A stretch of 64,000 nt of DNA, taken from contig NKYR01000036.1 in assembly GCA_003184365.1 (NCBI GenBank), positions 186,001 to 250,000 of the forward strand, read 5' to 3'. The notes below the pieces were generated by a model. It was not told the DNA's origin, made no database searches, and saw nothing but the letters and a program-made list of their open reading frames with translations. How positions within the stretch are numbered: position 1 is the stretch's first letter; every line of letters begins with the position of its first letter. The stretch is from Evernia prunastri. Lineage: Eukaryota > Ascomycota > Lecanoromycetes > Lecanorales > Parmeliaceae. Made by a program: the position numbers and the translations under genes. Positions 23,566-34,203 of this stretch are shown piece by piece.

Positions 23566-24026
23566 CCTGGCGAGAGACTGACGGTTGAGTCGCAAGGAGG
23601 GACGAATGAAACCATGTCACCAGCTCCTGTCGCCAAATGAGGAAGGCGGAGATGGCCTCTTTGATAGGGCTGCAGCCGCGCTTAGCTTGAACTGTGATAG
23701 CCGCTTTTGTGGATTCTCCCACACATTTCGTTTCCAATTTTTCTCCTCTTTCCTTTCCGTCGACCAGGACAGCAACAATCCGGGAACTCTTGCATTTCTC
23801 TTAATATCTCGCTCACAACTTTATGTGATTCATAGAGCGGCACGCAGAACAGGGATTTTTCATTGATGCAGCTAAAGTACCTGAGTATCTGAGTACAATT
23901 GCCACGGACCCTGTGCTGATAATTCGCTGCAACACAGCTGTTGATACAATTCCCATTCTCACTCACATGTTGCACCCCTGACCATGGCTCTGGAAGAACT
24001 CAGTACGCGGGATCGGTGTATGACGT
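23566..24026. promoter_or_regulatory. Upstream region of the FAD oxidoreductase
   Basis: About 460 bp between the FAD oxidoreductase start and the stop of the next gene on the same strand. It must contain the promoter of the former and the 3' UTR of the latter. No specific motif is claimed. Confidence 0.4.
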
Positions 24027-24818
24027 CTATGCGTCTTCTTCTTTTCCTTTCTTGCCCTTCTTCTTGCCCACATTGGAGGCCTGGCCTTCCTTCTTCTGAT
24101 GAACAATCAACCTTGTCCAGGATTCTTCTTTGTCCCATTCGAAACCCGCAAGTACAGGGAGTTCCAGTTCGTCGTCGGCCTGCAGGTTCAAGATCATCAG
24201 CGTCGAGGACGAAGCATTGATCGTTCAAAAGGAATAGGGTGTCAACATACCTTCTTCTTGAACTGCTTGTGGATTGCATCTAATGCGTCCTTGATTGTCA
24301 CACCCTTCAGGTTCCGCGCTGTGACCTCAAGTCCCAACGGGAAGTGAAGATCGATCTTTTTGACCGGAGGTTCGGTAAGGAACTTCTTGAGAACTTCTTT
24401 TTCATCCAGCGTGGCTGGTGATGTGTTGAGCCGCCTGATCCGAGATGTCAGCACCAGTCCGTGTAACCCACCCGATGATGGCGAAGGAGTGATGGTAAGG
24501 GAGTAACGGCGTCAGGTCTTCCACTTCGGTGTCGACATGGCTTACCAGTTCAGCTTCTGCGTCTCCTTTGCTATTTGCAATTCCTTGCCTTCCTTTTCTA
24601 TCCATGTATCAGCTGCACGTCCACTGTGATTCTTCACGAACGGCTTCCTTTGGTTGAGTTGACTTACCCAAGTCAGTGATGTTGTACACTCCTGCTGCAC
24701 TCGAGCTCGCTCTCCGGTGTCCCTTTACTGGTGCCTTATCGTCGGGAGGAGATGATGACAAGCCAGAGATGGCCGAGTCGACCTTGGTGAGGTCGGAAGG
24801 TGCTGCATCAACTGACAT
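24027..24818 (-). CDS. Conserved fungal protein, DUF6699-like, 179 residues
   Basis: Four exons: 24668..24818, 24546..24597, 24251..24434 and 24027..24179. The introns are 70, 111 and 71 bp, all GT-AG and phase-consistent. The start MSVDAAPSDL is followed by a Ser-rich linker and VYNITDL. A conserved core comes next: KLNWRLNTSPATLDEKEVL, PPVKKIDLHFPLGLEVTAR, GVTIKDALDAIHKQFKKK and LAGFEWDKEESWTRLIVH, ending in a Lys-rich tail. The pattern (Trp-containing start, PPV..(I/L)..P strand, TV.D.L.AI helix) resembles DUF6699 proteins common in fungi, whose function is unknown. The basic tail may bind nucleic acid or direct it to the nucleus, which is an inference only. The exon joins were made by hand but each junction restores a smooth reading. 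Confidence 0.8.
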
Positions 24819-25325
24819 GTTGGTTGACGGGAGTGAAGCACGGGTTAGATGTTTCTTTGATGGATGAGATTTGGTTTCAGTCTTGGGGATGATGCTAGGT
24901 TTGGTTGATGAATAAGAGAGGATGGTCAGGTACGAGACAATGGTGAGGAGGGAGGCATAGAAGTTGGAGCGGGGTTTGTCTCGTGATCACGATCGAAAGG
25001 GTTTCGCGCGCTAGTAACCCCACATTTTGGCTAAGGTACTTTAGGTTTTCTGGGGAAAGCTCTGGTTTACCGTTTGAGCCTTCTTCCTTTTCGTGTGAAA
25101 AATAATGGATTCAACAAGCCAGTGCTATCTATTGTTCTACCGGAAAAAAGTCAACTCGTGTCCTCACGAAGATATTTTGCCCCGGTCGATGGTCTTTATG
25201 GCGCCTCCTCCGCCACGACAAGCCCAGCAGCTCTTACGTGGATCGCCTGATACATTTTGCCTATCGCTCATGGCCTCATGCTTCGATCTTATTGCGAGGC
25301 TCCGTCTAAAGAGCGCCTCTGCACG
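24819..25325. promoter_or_regulatory. Upstream region of the DUF6699-like gene
   Basis: About 500 bp between the DUF6699-like start and the stop of the next minus-strand ORF. No recognisable feature. Confidence 0.35.
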
Positions 25326-25571
25326 TCACGCAGTCCAATTGCTCGCATTTCTTAATCCCTTCCCGTCCGTACAATTGCTGCTGTTGGCGCAGTCCGTACA
25401 ATTGGTACAGTTGGAACAGTTGGTACATCCAGTGCAATTTGTACAATTGGAGCAATTACGACAGTTGTAGCAGTTTTTGCAATTTGCGCAGTTCCTATTG
25501 CCATCTCCAGCAGTGTTGGTATTTTTTAGGTTACCCTCGCCGGAGGAATCTCCGGTGCTTGTGGAGCTCAT
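25326..25571 (-). CDS. Small Asn-Cys triplet-repeat protein, 81 residues
   Basis: A true ATG at 25571 starts MSSTSTGDSSGEGNLKN. The centre is an unbroken array of three-residue units x-N-C: thirteen cysteines, all in register with a spacing of three, plus one unit where Cys is replaced by Ser (A-N-S). Ten of these are Asn-Cys in direct repeat order, with one Gly-Cys and one Asp-Cys. The tail is TDGKGLRNASNWTA. There is no signal peptide or membrane helix, so a cytosolic thiol-rich peptide is likely if it is made. Strict Cys-x-x-Cys periodicity could place all thiols on one face or allow metal binding, but I know no family with this exact layout. The nucleotide repeat (period 9) could also be a microsatellite expansion read in a lucky frame. 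It sits between two core genes, all on the minus strand. Confidence 0.5.
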   Translation of the reverse strand: MSSTSTGDSSGEGNLKNTNTAGDGNRNCANCKNCYNCRNCSNCTNCTGCTNCSNCTNCTDCANSSNCTDGKGLRNASNWTA

Positions 25572-26243
25572 CCATCTGCCGAAGGGCGCTAGAAGAGACG
25601 CTGGGGTGGTTGAAAGCGCTGGGCAAAGAGGCTGGTAGCTACGAATCTACACCAAAGTAAGCCAAGGTCTACGATCGATGATGGGAATGCATACTGGTCT
25701 ATATGCCGCAAGACGCACAGCGCTCGGGGATAGTCTGCTTGAAGAAAGGGGCCAGCGACTGTCGAGGGGCTTGTAGGTACCAGCAAGGGCAGACATGATG
25801 TCCAACACTCAGTGATAGCGGGTTTGGCGTCTGATGCTCGTTTTGAAGATGGAGGAGTGAAACGTCATAAGGTGTCTTGAGCGCGGGTTGTAGGCTTGGC
25901 AGAGTCTTGGCGAGCAGATCCTTTTAGTACTCGTAGGGAAGTCTAGTGGTGAGGAACAATAGCCATCTTATGAAACAGTGTCCATAGGACCACGATTTCC
26001 TTTCGTGAACAGCGGAAAAAGCGGGGAAAAAGCTGTGATGTCCTAATTGGAGCTCAGTCCTAAGTCCGGAAGTGACGAGATTTAAAGACCCAAGTCCCTC
26101 AAATGCAGTCGGCATGTAACTTGCAAGAGCATCTGAACCGTGTGCTTTGGCATAGCCTTCGTTGCAGGGGCTCTGACTAATGCACTGTCTCAGAGCTAAG
26201 GCAGTCCTCCGTCATACTGGTATACAGCAGCAAGCGAACCCTA
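25572..26243. other. Intergenic, nothing supported
   Basis: About 670 bp between the Asn-Cys repeat ORF and the stop of prefoldin 1. Only short frames. Confidence 0.4.
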
Positions 26244-26713
26244 TTATCTCCCTCTGGAATGAATCATCTTCTCGATGTGATCTCGACTGTTCTTGTGCGT
26301 AATCTCTAGATGATGCAGCTTTACGTTGAGGTTCGAGATGTCCGTCTTGATATCCGCCGTTTCCGATGACAATCGCTTTTCTACGTCCGCCGTCGAAATG
26401 AACACGAACCTGCAGGAAGGAACATTAGTACAAAGGTATCGAAGAGATGCAGAGCTTTTCTCACATCTTTCCCACGCCCTGGTAGACCTTTGTGTCCATT
26501 GGTAATTGCTTAACTTCAGTGGACGTGAGCTCCAGCATCCGGATGTCTCTTTGCTTGACTGCTATCGCGGCCTTGACCGTATTGATGTCTCGCTGCGCCG
26601 AGAGAGCTGAGGATTCGATGTCTTGAGCAAGCTTTACAAACATCAGCTGAGCCAATGGGAAATGGTAGAAGGATATTGTGAACCTTCTGTAGAGCTTCAT
26701 TGGAGATTGACAT
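26244..26713 (-). CDS. pfd1: Prefoldin subunit 1
   Basis: Beta-type subunit of the hexameric prefoldin co-chaperone, which hands unfolded actin and tubulin to the CCT chaperonin in the cytosol. Three exons: 26684..26713, 26465..26631 and 26244..26409. Introns are 52 bp (26632..26683) and 55 bp (26410..26464), both GT-AG. The spliced product is 120 residues, the usual size. It begins MSISNEALQK and continues with the first coiled coil, LAQDIESSALSAQRDI. The conserved hairpin follows, QLPMDTKVYQGVGKMFVFI, where YxGVGKMF is the prefoldin beta signature. The second coiled coil runs through VEKRLSSETADIKTDI and LHHLEITHKNSRDHIEKM. It ends HSRGR. The gene is divergent from the ceramidase gene that starts at 26960, so about 245 bp must serve both promoters. 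Confidence 0.93.
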
Positions 26714-26959
26714 CCTATACCGCCGCTAGCTGCTAAGCCAGGAATGAGTAGACTCTGGGTAGCCGGATACCTTAGCTTGGTGAACTTGGTGGACTCGTTG
26801 ATCGAGGGCGAGGATGTCGCGCATCACCCCACGGACCCTGAACATCGGCCAAGCGCCGGGCATACCCTTAGCGTGATTATTCGGCATCTCTAGTACGGAG
26901 TAAACCTTGGTGGCTTGATTTATTGTGACTGTCAACTCATCAGCAGCTCAGGCTTCAAG
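26714..26959. promoter_or_regulatory. Shared divergent promoter, prefoldin 1 / alkaline ceramidase
   Basis: Only 246 bp separate the two ATG codons on opposite strands, so both promoters must lie here or overlap the 5' leaders. No motif is claimed. Confidence 0.5.
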
Positions 26960-28179
26960 ATGCCCTCCTGGCTTCCATCAATCGCCTATGGCAACCCGAC
27001 TGGTGGATATTGGGAGCCAGTCACCTCCACCATCAATTGGTGTGAAGAAGTCTGCAAACTGTACCAAAATAATTATGGTGGCCCCACTGACAGCTGTACC
27101 CACAGGATTACTACGCGACCCCATACGCCGCTGAGATAGTCAATACCCTCACGAACCTCCTTTTTATTTACTTTGCCTAGTGAGTTGCTTTCTCCGAGCC
27201 ATTGCATTATGAGATGCAAGACATGCCGTAGGAGTCAAACACTCCCGGGACATTTTTCACAACTCCAAGTTGGTCCCAAAAGAGATATGCTGACCCCGAA
27301 AATCTTAAAGTCTCGGCGTTCAATCCTGCCGCCAACATGGCCATGACACCATCTTCCTCGTCAGCTTCATAGGGTATTTTCTCGTTGGATTAGGTTCTCT
27401 CAGCTTCCATGCAACGCTCAAATATCCTATGCAGCTTGTCGACGAGCTGTCTATGATATACACCACCTGTCTCATGTGTTACGCCACGTTCTCATACTCG
27501 CGCTCCCGCCTCTTCTCGCTCTACCTGGCGCTTTTCCTACTCTCGCTCGCAATCTTCATCACACTCTATTACCACTACCTTCAGGATCCCGCCTTCCACC
27601 AGATTGCCTACGCAACACTCACAGCTATTGTCCTTATGCGCAGCATGTATGTGATGGAAATGAACCTGCGGCCGAGGCTGAAGCAGAGTGAGAGCGAGTA
27701 CAAGCTGTTGCACAAGAGGAGCATGACGGCCGATGAGAAGCTAATCAGTCAGGGGGAGGATCGGAGGGATAGAAAGATCCTGGGGATGATGTGGGTCATG
27801 ATTGGTTATGGTCTTACGAGTTTCCTCGGAGGCTTCTTGATTTGGAGCTTGGATAATGTGTATTGCTCGAAGCTGATGTTGTGGAGAAGAGAAATTGGGC
27901 TGCCATGGGGGATCCTGTTGGAGGGCCATGGCTGGTGGTACGTATCAACACTGATTTGCTGGATAAAGAAATTTGCTAAAGCATGATTGTAGGCATCTAA
28001 TGACCGGCACGGGTGCTTACTTCTACATAACTTGGGGCATTTGGCTGAGGCATTGCTTGAATGGACGGCAGGACGAGTACGATTTGTCATGGCCGAGGTT
28101 TTGGTCATTGCCAGAAGTTGTTCGGACGAAGAGCGTGAACGGCGATGCTCAATATGATCGTCCCAAGAAGGTTATCTAA
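26960..28179 (+). CDS. Alkaline ceramidase (Ypc1/Ydc1/ACER family)
   Basis: Integral membrane amidase of the ER/Golgi that splits (phyto- or dihydro-)ceramide to sphingoid base and fatty acid. Four exons: 26960..27049, 27106..27179, 27311..27937 and 27993..28179, giving 325 residues. The first intron uses an unusual GTCTGC donor but has a CTGAC branch site and CACAG acceptor, and the join INWCEE/DYYATPYAAEIVNT is the invariant family start. Active-site landmarks are present: SFHATLKYPMQLVDE carries the zinc-binding His and the catalytic-site Asp, and the last exon join makes GHGWWHLMTGTGAYF, with the two further zinc His. Seven hydrophobic segments follow the usual order. The start PSWLPSIAYGNPTGGYWEP is also typical. 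The tail (RPKKVI) ends in a dibasic sequence compatible with ER retrieval. Confidence 0.93.
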
Positions 28180-28556
28180 TCTTACCAAAATTTGAAGCGG
28201 TTCCTTCCGGGACGATTACATCCTCAGAAAGTGAATCGGATCGGGGCAAGCCCAAAATAACTCTAAGACTGGCCCGCTAGACCTGTCCCCCGACGGCTCT
28301 CGGACCGTTGTTCTGGATATGTGGCTTATAGCGCATGCAGGAGATTGGGTTTGGTAAACATCAACCAGTGTGCGGTATTGGCAAGACGACGGCTCTTGAA
28401 AATTGCCACTTTCCCCGACAAGCTATCGAGAATTCGCAATTCGATTCGCTAACTTAGCGCCTTGGTCTCTGAATTCGTAATGGAGAATCGATTCTGATCA
28501 GAAAGTTTGAGGTTCCCTCTAGCCATGACTCCTGTCGTATTCTCGTATAAGGTTCC
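28180..28556. other. Intergenic, convergent 3' ends
   Basis: About 380 bp between the convergent stops of the ceramidase and hydrolase genes. Likely 3' UTRs and terminators. Nothing else seen. Confidence 0.5.
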
Positions 28557-29858
28557 TCAGAGCTTCTCCGACTTCCTTCTCGGGTCACCGCCAATATTTT
28601 TCTTCCATTCTTCACTGACTGTGTACTTTGCCCTTCTCTCTTTTGCCTCCCACTCTCGCTCGAACTCTGTCTCTTCGCCCCTCCAACGCTTCAAATCGCT
28701 CGCTAGCCATTCTCCAGCCGCAGTAGCACATCTTTTGACCGCTTCCATGGGTACAAGATGCCCCACGTCTTCGAACACGACTTCTTTGACCCTCCCTGCT
28801 TCAGCACCGCCGCTTCCCCCAACACCGGTACCTGTACGCTCCATCTTTTGCTTCCGCAAGTCAGATGTAGACATATCAGACTGCCCACCAAATATGTACA
28901 GAGCGCTAGGCCTCAGACGTGGGAGGTCGCTGAACACTGCAGATGGTTCAGGTCGGTAGAAAGGGTAAGTGGCTGCGGCTCTCGTATCGAGATCAGGATG
29001 CGTACGGCGATTGACGATCAGCTTGCCATTTGCGTCCAAGCCGTCAAAGTTCGGGCGCATGAAAGTGAACACCTCTTGATGCTTCGTAGTAGTTAAGGTC
29101 ACAGGTCCGCCAATGTGTTCTGAGCGGTCAGGGCCGTCATGTGCCTTTGGGTAAATGGCTGTTGGTAGGTTTCGCAAGCCATATCTGATCCATAGGTCCA
29201 AAACCCGCGGGTCCCACGACTGATAGAATTTGCTTTTCTTGACCGACAATGCGGCTTCCGCGCGAGACGGCCAGTCATCGCGGCGAAATGTTGACGCTTG
29301 GGTAGTTGACAAACTAGATTTGTTCGGAGCTGCAGCAGAAGCGTGATGGATGACTGGATCAATAAGGACCAGAGATGTGAGGAGCCGTGGGTGTATATAG
29401 GCCAAATTGACCAAGTGATTCCCGCCCATACTATGGCCTATGCCCACCAAAGGACGGGGCATGTCCTTACGGAAGTGATTGATCATGTGCAGTAGGTCGC
29501 GAGGATGATCATTCCAAGAAGGGTCGTCGCCCAGCTTCTCCTCGTTCAGAACCCCACTCATTCCTTGCTGAGCAACATCTGAAATCCATATGCCTCTGAT
29601 GGCCTGTCCCTGCTTCCTCAAAGCTCGAAATAAATCGTCCCACAGAGGCTCGTACAACTCCTTGGGAAAGCCATTGGCATGAGTACCAATGATAGTGATA
29701 GCACCGGGTTGGTTGTAGGACTGGTCCAAGGGAGTATATTGCTTGATATGGAGGAGGAGATCATCTTCCTGATGTTCCAATGTTGCTCCAGGGTATTCAC
29801 GAACATATTGGCAAGGGATAGTATGCTCTTGCACTTTGAAAATTGGAGAAGGAGACAT
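28557..29858 (-). CDS. Alpha/beta hydrolase (fungal secondary-metabolism/peroxisomal hydrolase type)
   Basis: Single exon, 433 residues, ATG at 29856..29858. The fold is clear: an early IIGTHANGFPKELYEPLWDD loop, the nucleophile elbow GIGHSMGGNHLVNLA (Ser at the centre), an acidic loop LYIFGGQSDMS, and the catalytic His in EDVGHLVPMEA. The N-terminal and cap features match the fungal group that includes AKT2-like and MpaH-like hydrolases and yeast Lpx1. Several of these are peroxisomal. Here the last residues are KSEKL, near the weak PTS1 forms such as -QKL or -GKL, so import into peroxisomes is possible but not proven. The substrate is unknown. It may be an acyl-CoA or ester. The gene stands alone, with no biosynthetic neighbours, so a housekeeping role is as likely as a metabolite role. 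Confidence 0.82.
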   Translation of the reverse strand: MSPSPIFKVQEHTIPCQYVREYPGATLEHQEDDLLLHIKQYTPLDQSYNQPGAITIIGTHANGFPKELYEPLWDDLFRALRKQGQAIRGIWISDVAQQGMSGVLNEEKLGDDPSWNDHPRDLLHMINHFRKDMPRPLVGIGHSMGGNHLVNLAYIHPRLLTSLVLIDPVIHHASAAAPNKSSLSTTQASTFRRDDWPSRAEAALSVKKSKFYQSWDPRVLDLWIRYGLRNLPTAIYPKAHDGPDRSEHIGGPVTLTTTKHQEVFTFMRPNFDGLDANGKLIVNRRTHPDLDTRAAATYPFYRPEPSAVFSDLPRLRPSALYIFGGQSDMSTSDLRKQKMERTGTGVGGSGGAEAGRVKEVVFEDVGHLVPMEAVKRCATAAGEWLASDLKRWRGEETEFEREWEAKERRAKYTVSEEWKKNIGGDPRRKSEKL

Positions 29859-30453
29859 GGTGGAAGCTGCAGATTATGTACACCTATAAAGCAGCCAGCT
29901 TTCCTTTAGAATTCGCTCGAAGGAAAAAGAAACGTATGGACAGGGAGAACAGGGAGAGCCTGGAAGCTAGGTATATACAGTCATTGACAACCCCCCCTTG
30001 TAATGCCTACTGTTTGGCTGCTTGGGCCATCAAGTAGGCAGCACAGATGATTAGACGCTCAGTCATATCAAATATCAAGCCATGATTTATATCAAGCCAT
30101 GATTTATAAGATCGATTGGAAGTCCTCCACGCATGAACTCGGTGTTCGCATATAGAGACTAAAATTGAGAAAGTACTGACGAGATGTGGCACCTGTCAGC
30201 TCAACGGTAGGCTCAACCTCGATTAGTCAGCAGCCCCAATTCCAAATGTTCCTCTGATTTGCCGAAACAAAATCGCCTATAAGTCACGTGATTTCATTTC
30301 TTGGCGCGTCAGTAGATAGTGGTTTTTGCCGACGCGACTCCGGTCAACATTCTACAATTTACAGAGCTCCTACTTTGAGGCGCTCGCCACCCCTTTCCTT
30401 TCCAACACAGGGCGCTTGGGTCGCTCATAAAACATCTGCCCGGATCTGTCAAA
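29859..30453. promoter_or_regulatory. Divergent promoter, hydrolase / Rtt107-like, with a TCACGTGA palindrome
   Basis: About 595 bp between divergent start codons. At 30284..30291 there is a perfect TCACGTGA, an E-box of the kind bound by bHLH factors such as Cbf1/Pho4. It lies 163 bp before the Rtt107-like ATG. The functional link is inferred. Confidence 0.4.
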
Positions 30454-33234
30454 ATGGCTGCTATGGATTTGGACGGTGCAGAAAGCAAGGCCTTGTTTGC
30501 GCAAGTCCAGTTCTACATCGTGCAAACCGAGGATCTCCATGGAGACAGCGCACTCGAGGTCCGTGTTGCAAATTGAAATCCAAAGACTGATGTTGACACG
30601 ATCTTTCAGCTCGCCACAGTACTGAAAGAAAATGGGGCAGAAGAGGTGACCAGGACCGGGATCGCGAACCCGATCCCTTTGCAAGACATTACACACCTCA
30701 TCTCGACCACGATAGATTTCCCCCAGTACGAAGCAGCTCACGACGCTCTGAAGTCTGTTGTCAAACCGGATTGGGTGATGGCCTCAATCGCTAAACGCAG
30801 ACTCGCAAATCCTCGACAGTACAGCCCGGATCCTAGGCTGTTCTTCTCCGGCTTGGTCGTTTCTTGCGCCGATCTACCAAGCGGAGATGCAGATGCAATC
30901 ATTGGTGGGGTTCTTGCTATGGGTGGACTGTACTCTAGTCCAATATCGAAAATGGTTACGCACATCGTGGCCTTGACTCTAGATTCGGACAAGTGCAAAA
31001 CTGCTATCAACAGAGATGTTAAGTGCAAATATGTTTTACCACACTGGTAACAACCCTTTCGTCAACAACATATGAGGTCTACCAGCTCTAATTGAAGGTA
31101 GGTTCGACGATTGCCTCAGACTAGGTAAACGGATCGATGAGGCGCCCTACTGCCTGCCGGATCCGGAAATTTTACGCAAACGCCCTACTGATCGCATACC
31201 CGAGGCCGGACGACAAGATATGCTAGGTGCATCGTCTCCTAGACCTGACCGATTGCCTACTCCTTCCACCTCACCCAGCGTGAACCGTCGCCAACTCACC
31301 GTCTTCGAAGGCAAGAAGATCATGCTCTCTCAAGATCTCGAGCTGGGCAGTCGTCTTCTGGGCACCATCGAGGATCTGATCTTAAAAGGTGGAGGGATGG
31401 TCACTGGCAGCGTACACAAAGCCAACATCTTCATCTGTCATTACCGGGAATCGCAGGAGTATAGGATTGCCTCCCGCGCTGGAAAAGACGTTGGGAATCT
31501 GGCGTGGCTATACCACCTGATCACTCACAATGCATGGACTTCGCCTCTGCGACGGCTGTTACACTATCCTGTTGCACGCGAGGGTCTTCCTGGTTTCAGT
31601 ATGTTTCGTATCAGTCTCTCCAATTACAACGGTGAGGCTCGTGTGTACTTGGAAAATCTTGCCATAATGGCAGGGGGAGAGTTTACAAAGACGATGAAGG
31701 AAGACAACACCCATCTCATCACTGCTCATATGGTCAGTGACAAGTGCGACGCTGCAAAGGAGTGGAACATTCACATGGTCAATCACCTTTGGCTTGAAGA
31801 AAGCTACGCCAAATGGCAGGTACAGACAGTGTCCGACCCGCGCTACAACCACTTCCCGAGGCGTACTAATCTAGGTGAAGTTGTTGGGCAGACCCCAATT
31901 GACAAACAAGCAGTTGAGAAGGTGTTCTTCCCCATTGGCTCGGACGTTGATCCCTCAGTTGAGGGCGCCAATGTGGCGAGGCCAATGTCTATGAAACGTC
32001 CAAACGTTACATCTTCCAGGAGTACTAATGCCATGAACGTCCATCCATCACGTCCTGCCGGGAGTCAAGACGTACCTTTCCGTGCTCTTCAATCTGATGG
32101 CCCTACTCCTAAGGCTTCCAAAGAGAGCAGAAGAGACACAGAGGGTAACGCAGTGCGAACACCAGCTCCTTCACGATTTGTTGGCCAGGGTAAAGAGAAC
32201 GAGACACCTTCTAGCACAGGCAGTCGCAGTGCAAAGGAGAAGGCAGTCGCAAAGTTGCACAATCTTGCTCCTGATATTGCCCTTTTCGAAAAAGAGAGAA
32301 AGAGGGTCGGTGGGGTTACCCATGGAGGTCGCAAGTCAAGCGAAGATATGGTTCCCGAGGCCAACAGGAAGCGATCGATGTCAAAAGACGACGACACCGA
32401 TACTGGGGCAGATGAAGAGACTAGGGCGACGAAGAGAGCTAAGAAGTCGAAGGGTCTTGCTCCGCCATCGATGCGTTTGATGCTCTCTGGATACAAAGGA
32501 TGGGCAGGCGCCACCAAAAAGGAGGGCGAAGATCGCGTAAGTACGATGGGTAGCCCGTTGGCTATGAGCATACTGACACGACTCAGGCCCGACTTCGAGC
32601 GATGGGGATATTGACCGTCCACGATTTCGCCAGTTGCACTCATGTTGCTTCTCCTCACATCCTCCGTACGCAGAAATTTATTTGCGCTCTGGCACACGCT
32701 CCCATTATCCTATCTACAGACTTTGTAAACGATTGCCTCTCACAGAACAAACGGCTTGAGCCAGAAGATTACCTGCTACAAGACCCCGCGGGGGAACAGC
32801 GAATGGGTTACAGGCTCAGCGATGCCCTCGCTCGAGCAAAGAGCAACAAAGGCCAGCTCCTTCGAGGCTATTCCATATATTGCACCGAACACATCCACGG
32901 CGGCTTTGAAACATACAAGTCCATTGTTGAGGTTAACAGTGGCAAGTGCCTAATGTATCGTGCTCGTGCTGGATCCACCGCAGTGCTGCGAGCGGGTCTG
33001 GACGAAGAGAGCGACAGCTCCGAGGCCGGCACACCAGGATTTGTGTACCTCATCAGTGGTACTACCCCAGATGAGGGGAAGTTGTGGCCAAGGTTCCGGC
33101 AGATGATCGAAGGGACGGGCAAGAACCCTCTCGTTGTTCGCAATGACTGGGTACTGGACCTTGCACTGTCGCAAAGGCATCAATGGCGTGATTGGTATGC
33201 CTTGACTGATAAAGACGTCGATGTTCCAGCTTGA
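30454..33234 (+). CDS. rtt107: BRCT-repeat DNA damage protein (Rtt107/Brc1 family)
   Basis: Scaffold that binds phosphorylated histone H2A and other phosphoproteins at stalled replication forks. Four exons: 30454..30558, 30610..31046, 31102..32536 and 32587..33234. The introns are 51, 55 and 50 bp, all GT-AG and frame-keeping, giving 874 residues. The N-terminal half carries several BRCT units, seen by their Trp- and Gly-rich endings: VVKPDWVMASIAKRR, HIVALTLDSDKC with KYVLPHWFDDCLRLGKR, and HLITAHMVSDKCDAAKEW with VNHLWLEESYAKW. A long polar linker (about residues 460-650) has basic clusters such as ATKRAKKSK. The C-terminal pair begins RLRAMGILTVHDFASCTHV and ends VVRNDWVLDLALSQRHQW; this pair corresponds to the phospho-H2A-binding tandem BRCT. 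Its layout and size fit Brc1/Rtt107. I cannot confirm the exact number of BRCT repeats by eye. Confidence 0.85.
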
Positions 33235-33374
33235 GCGTCTGCTGGGCATTTTTAATGGTTGGGCGGAGTGTCTATGGCAGCACAATTCCTGTTCTCTTGG
33301 CATATCGAAGGAAATGTATAGCGGAACTGAACGTCTGTATGCCAGTCCCAAAGTAGCCTCAATGCAGCCATCCT

Positions 33375-34007
33375 TCAGAAGAACTTGACTCCTTGTTGAT
33401 CTTCACTTCCAAACACCTGCGCTTTGCCCCGTTTGACCAACACGGCTAGAGCTCTATGGAACAGTTCGGCGTCCATGCCGTGAAAGTCTAGCATTCCGTC
33501 AGCACTCAACCTCAGCCTGTAGTCACGAGGTACCACCATACCCTGCCCGACAGTCATCTCCCCATTCATCAACTCATACAGCGTGAGCACCGTATTCTTC
33601 TGCCCCGTATCCTCCACCCACCCGGCAATCACCTCCGCCCACTCCTCCGGCCTCCTCCAAAACACCCACGCCGTGCCCCCCTCCGCCCCCGCCCCTCCTC
33701 CACCATCGATCCACTCCGCCCTCCTCCCGCCCTCGTCCCTCGTCATCCAATCCACCACCTGCAGCGCGTCGTTCAGCCCCAGCCGTTTCCGCAGCTCCGC
33801 GTTCCTGAACAGCGGCGTGTCGAGGGCGGAGACGAGGGAGAGCTTGAAGGTGCGGTGGTGCCGGCAGTAGCGCTGGATCAGGCGGGACCATTTCCGGAGC
33901 TGGGAGAGGCGGGTTTGCAGGTTGGGTTGGAGGGTGAAGAAGGGTGGGAAGGAGTAGGAGCATGGGTAGGTGAATGGTTCGGCGGTGAGGGTTTGCACGG
34001 GGGCCAT
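33375..34007 (-). CDS. vps25: ESCRT-II subunit Vps25
   Basis: Component of the ESCRT-II complex (Vps22, Vps36 and two Vps25), which helps sort ubiquitinated membrane proteins into multivesicular bodies at endosomes. Single exon, 210 residues, ATG at 34005..34007. The N-terminal winged helix starts YPCSYSFPPFFTLQPNLQTR, with the PPFFTLQPN motif that contacts Vps22/Vps36. It continues WSRLIQRYCRHHRTFKL and ends with the Leu-rich FRNAELRKRLGL. The second winged helix has EWAEVIAGWVEDTGQKNTVL, TLYELMNGEM and MDAELFHRALAVLVKRGKAQ, the segment that binds Vps20. An insertion rich in Gly (about residues 100-115) separates the two. It is convergent with the Rtt107-like gene, whose stop lies only 140 bp away. 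Confidence 0.92.
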   Translation of the reverse strand: MAPVQTLTAEPFTYPCSYSFPPFFTLQPNLQTRLSQLRKWSRLIQRYCRHHRTFKLSLVSALDTPLFRNAELRKRLGLNDALQVVDWMTRDEGGRRAEWIDGGGGAGAEGGTAWVFWRRPEEWAEVIAGWVEDTGQKNTVLTLYELMNGEMTVGQGMVVPRDYRLRLSADGMLDFHGMDAELFHRALAVLVKRGKAQVFGSEDQQGVKFF

Positions 34008-34203
34008 GTTGGATCTTTCTGGATAGTTGAGTTCCGGCGGTCGACGATGATGTTTCGGTATCAGCCTTACGTAGATTATATTTACTGTATCGATACTCTA
34101 ATGGATGCCAAGATAAAAAGCTTCACTTCACAAAGTGAGCTTCACTTCGGAAAAGCGCCCGCTAGCTCCATTGACATTGGCTATCATCCCGTCTTCACTT
34201 GAG

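Noticed and set aside
25360..25510. CRISPR-like array from the regular repeat
   Set aside because: The period is 9 bp with no spacers, in a eukaryotic genome, so it is a coding or minisatellite repeat.
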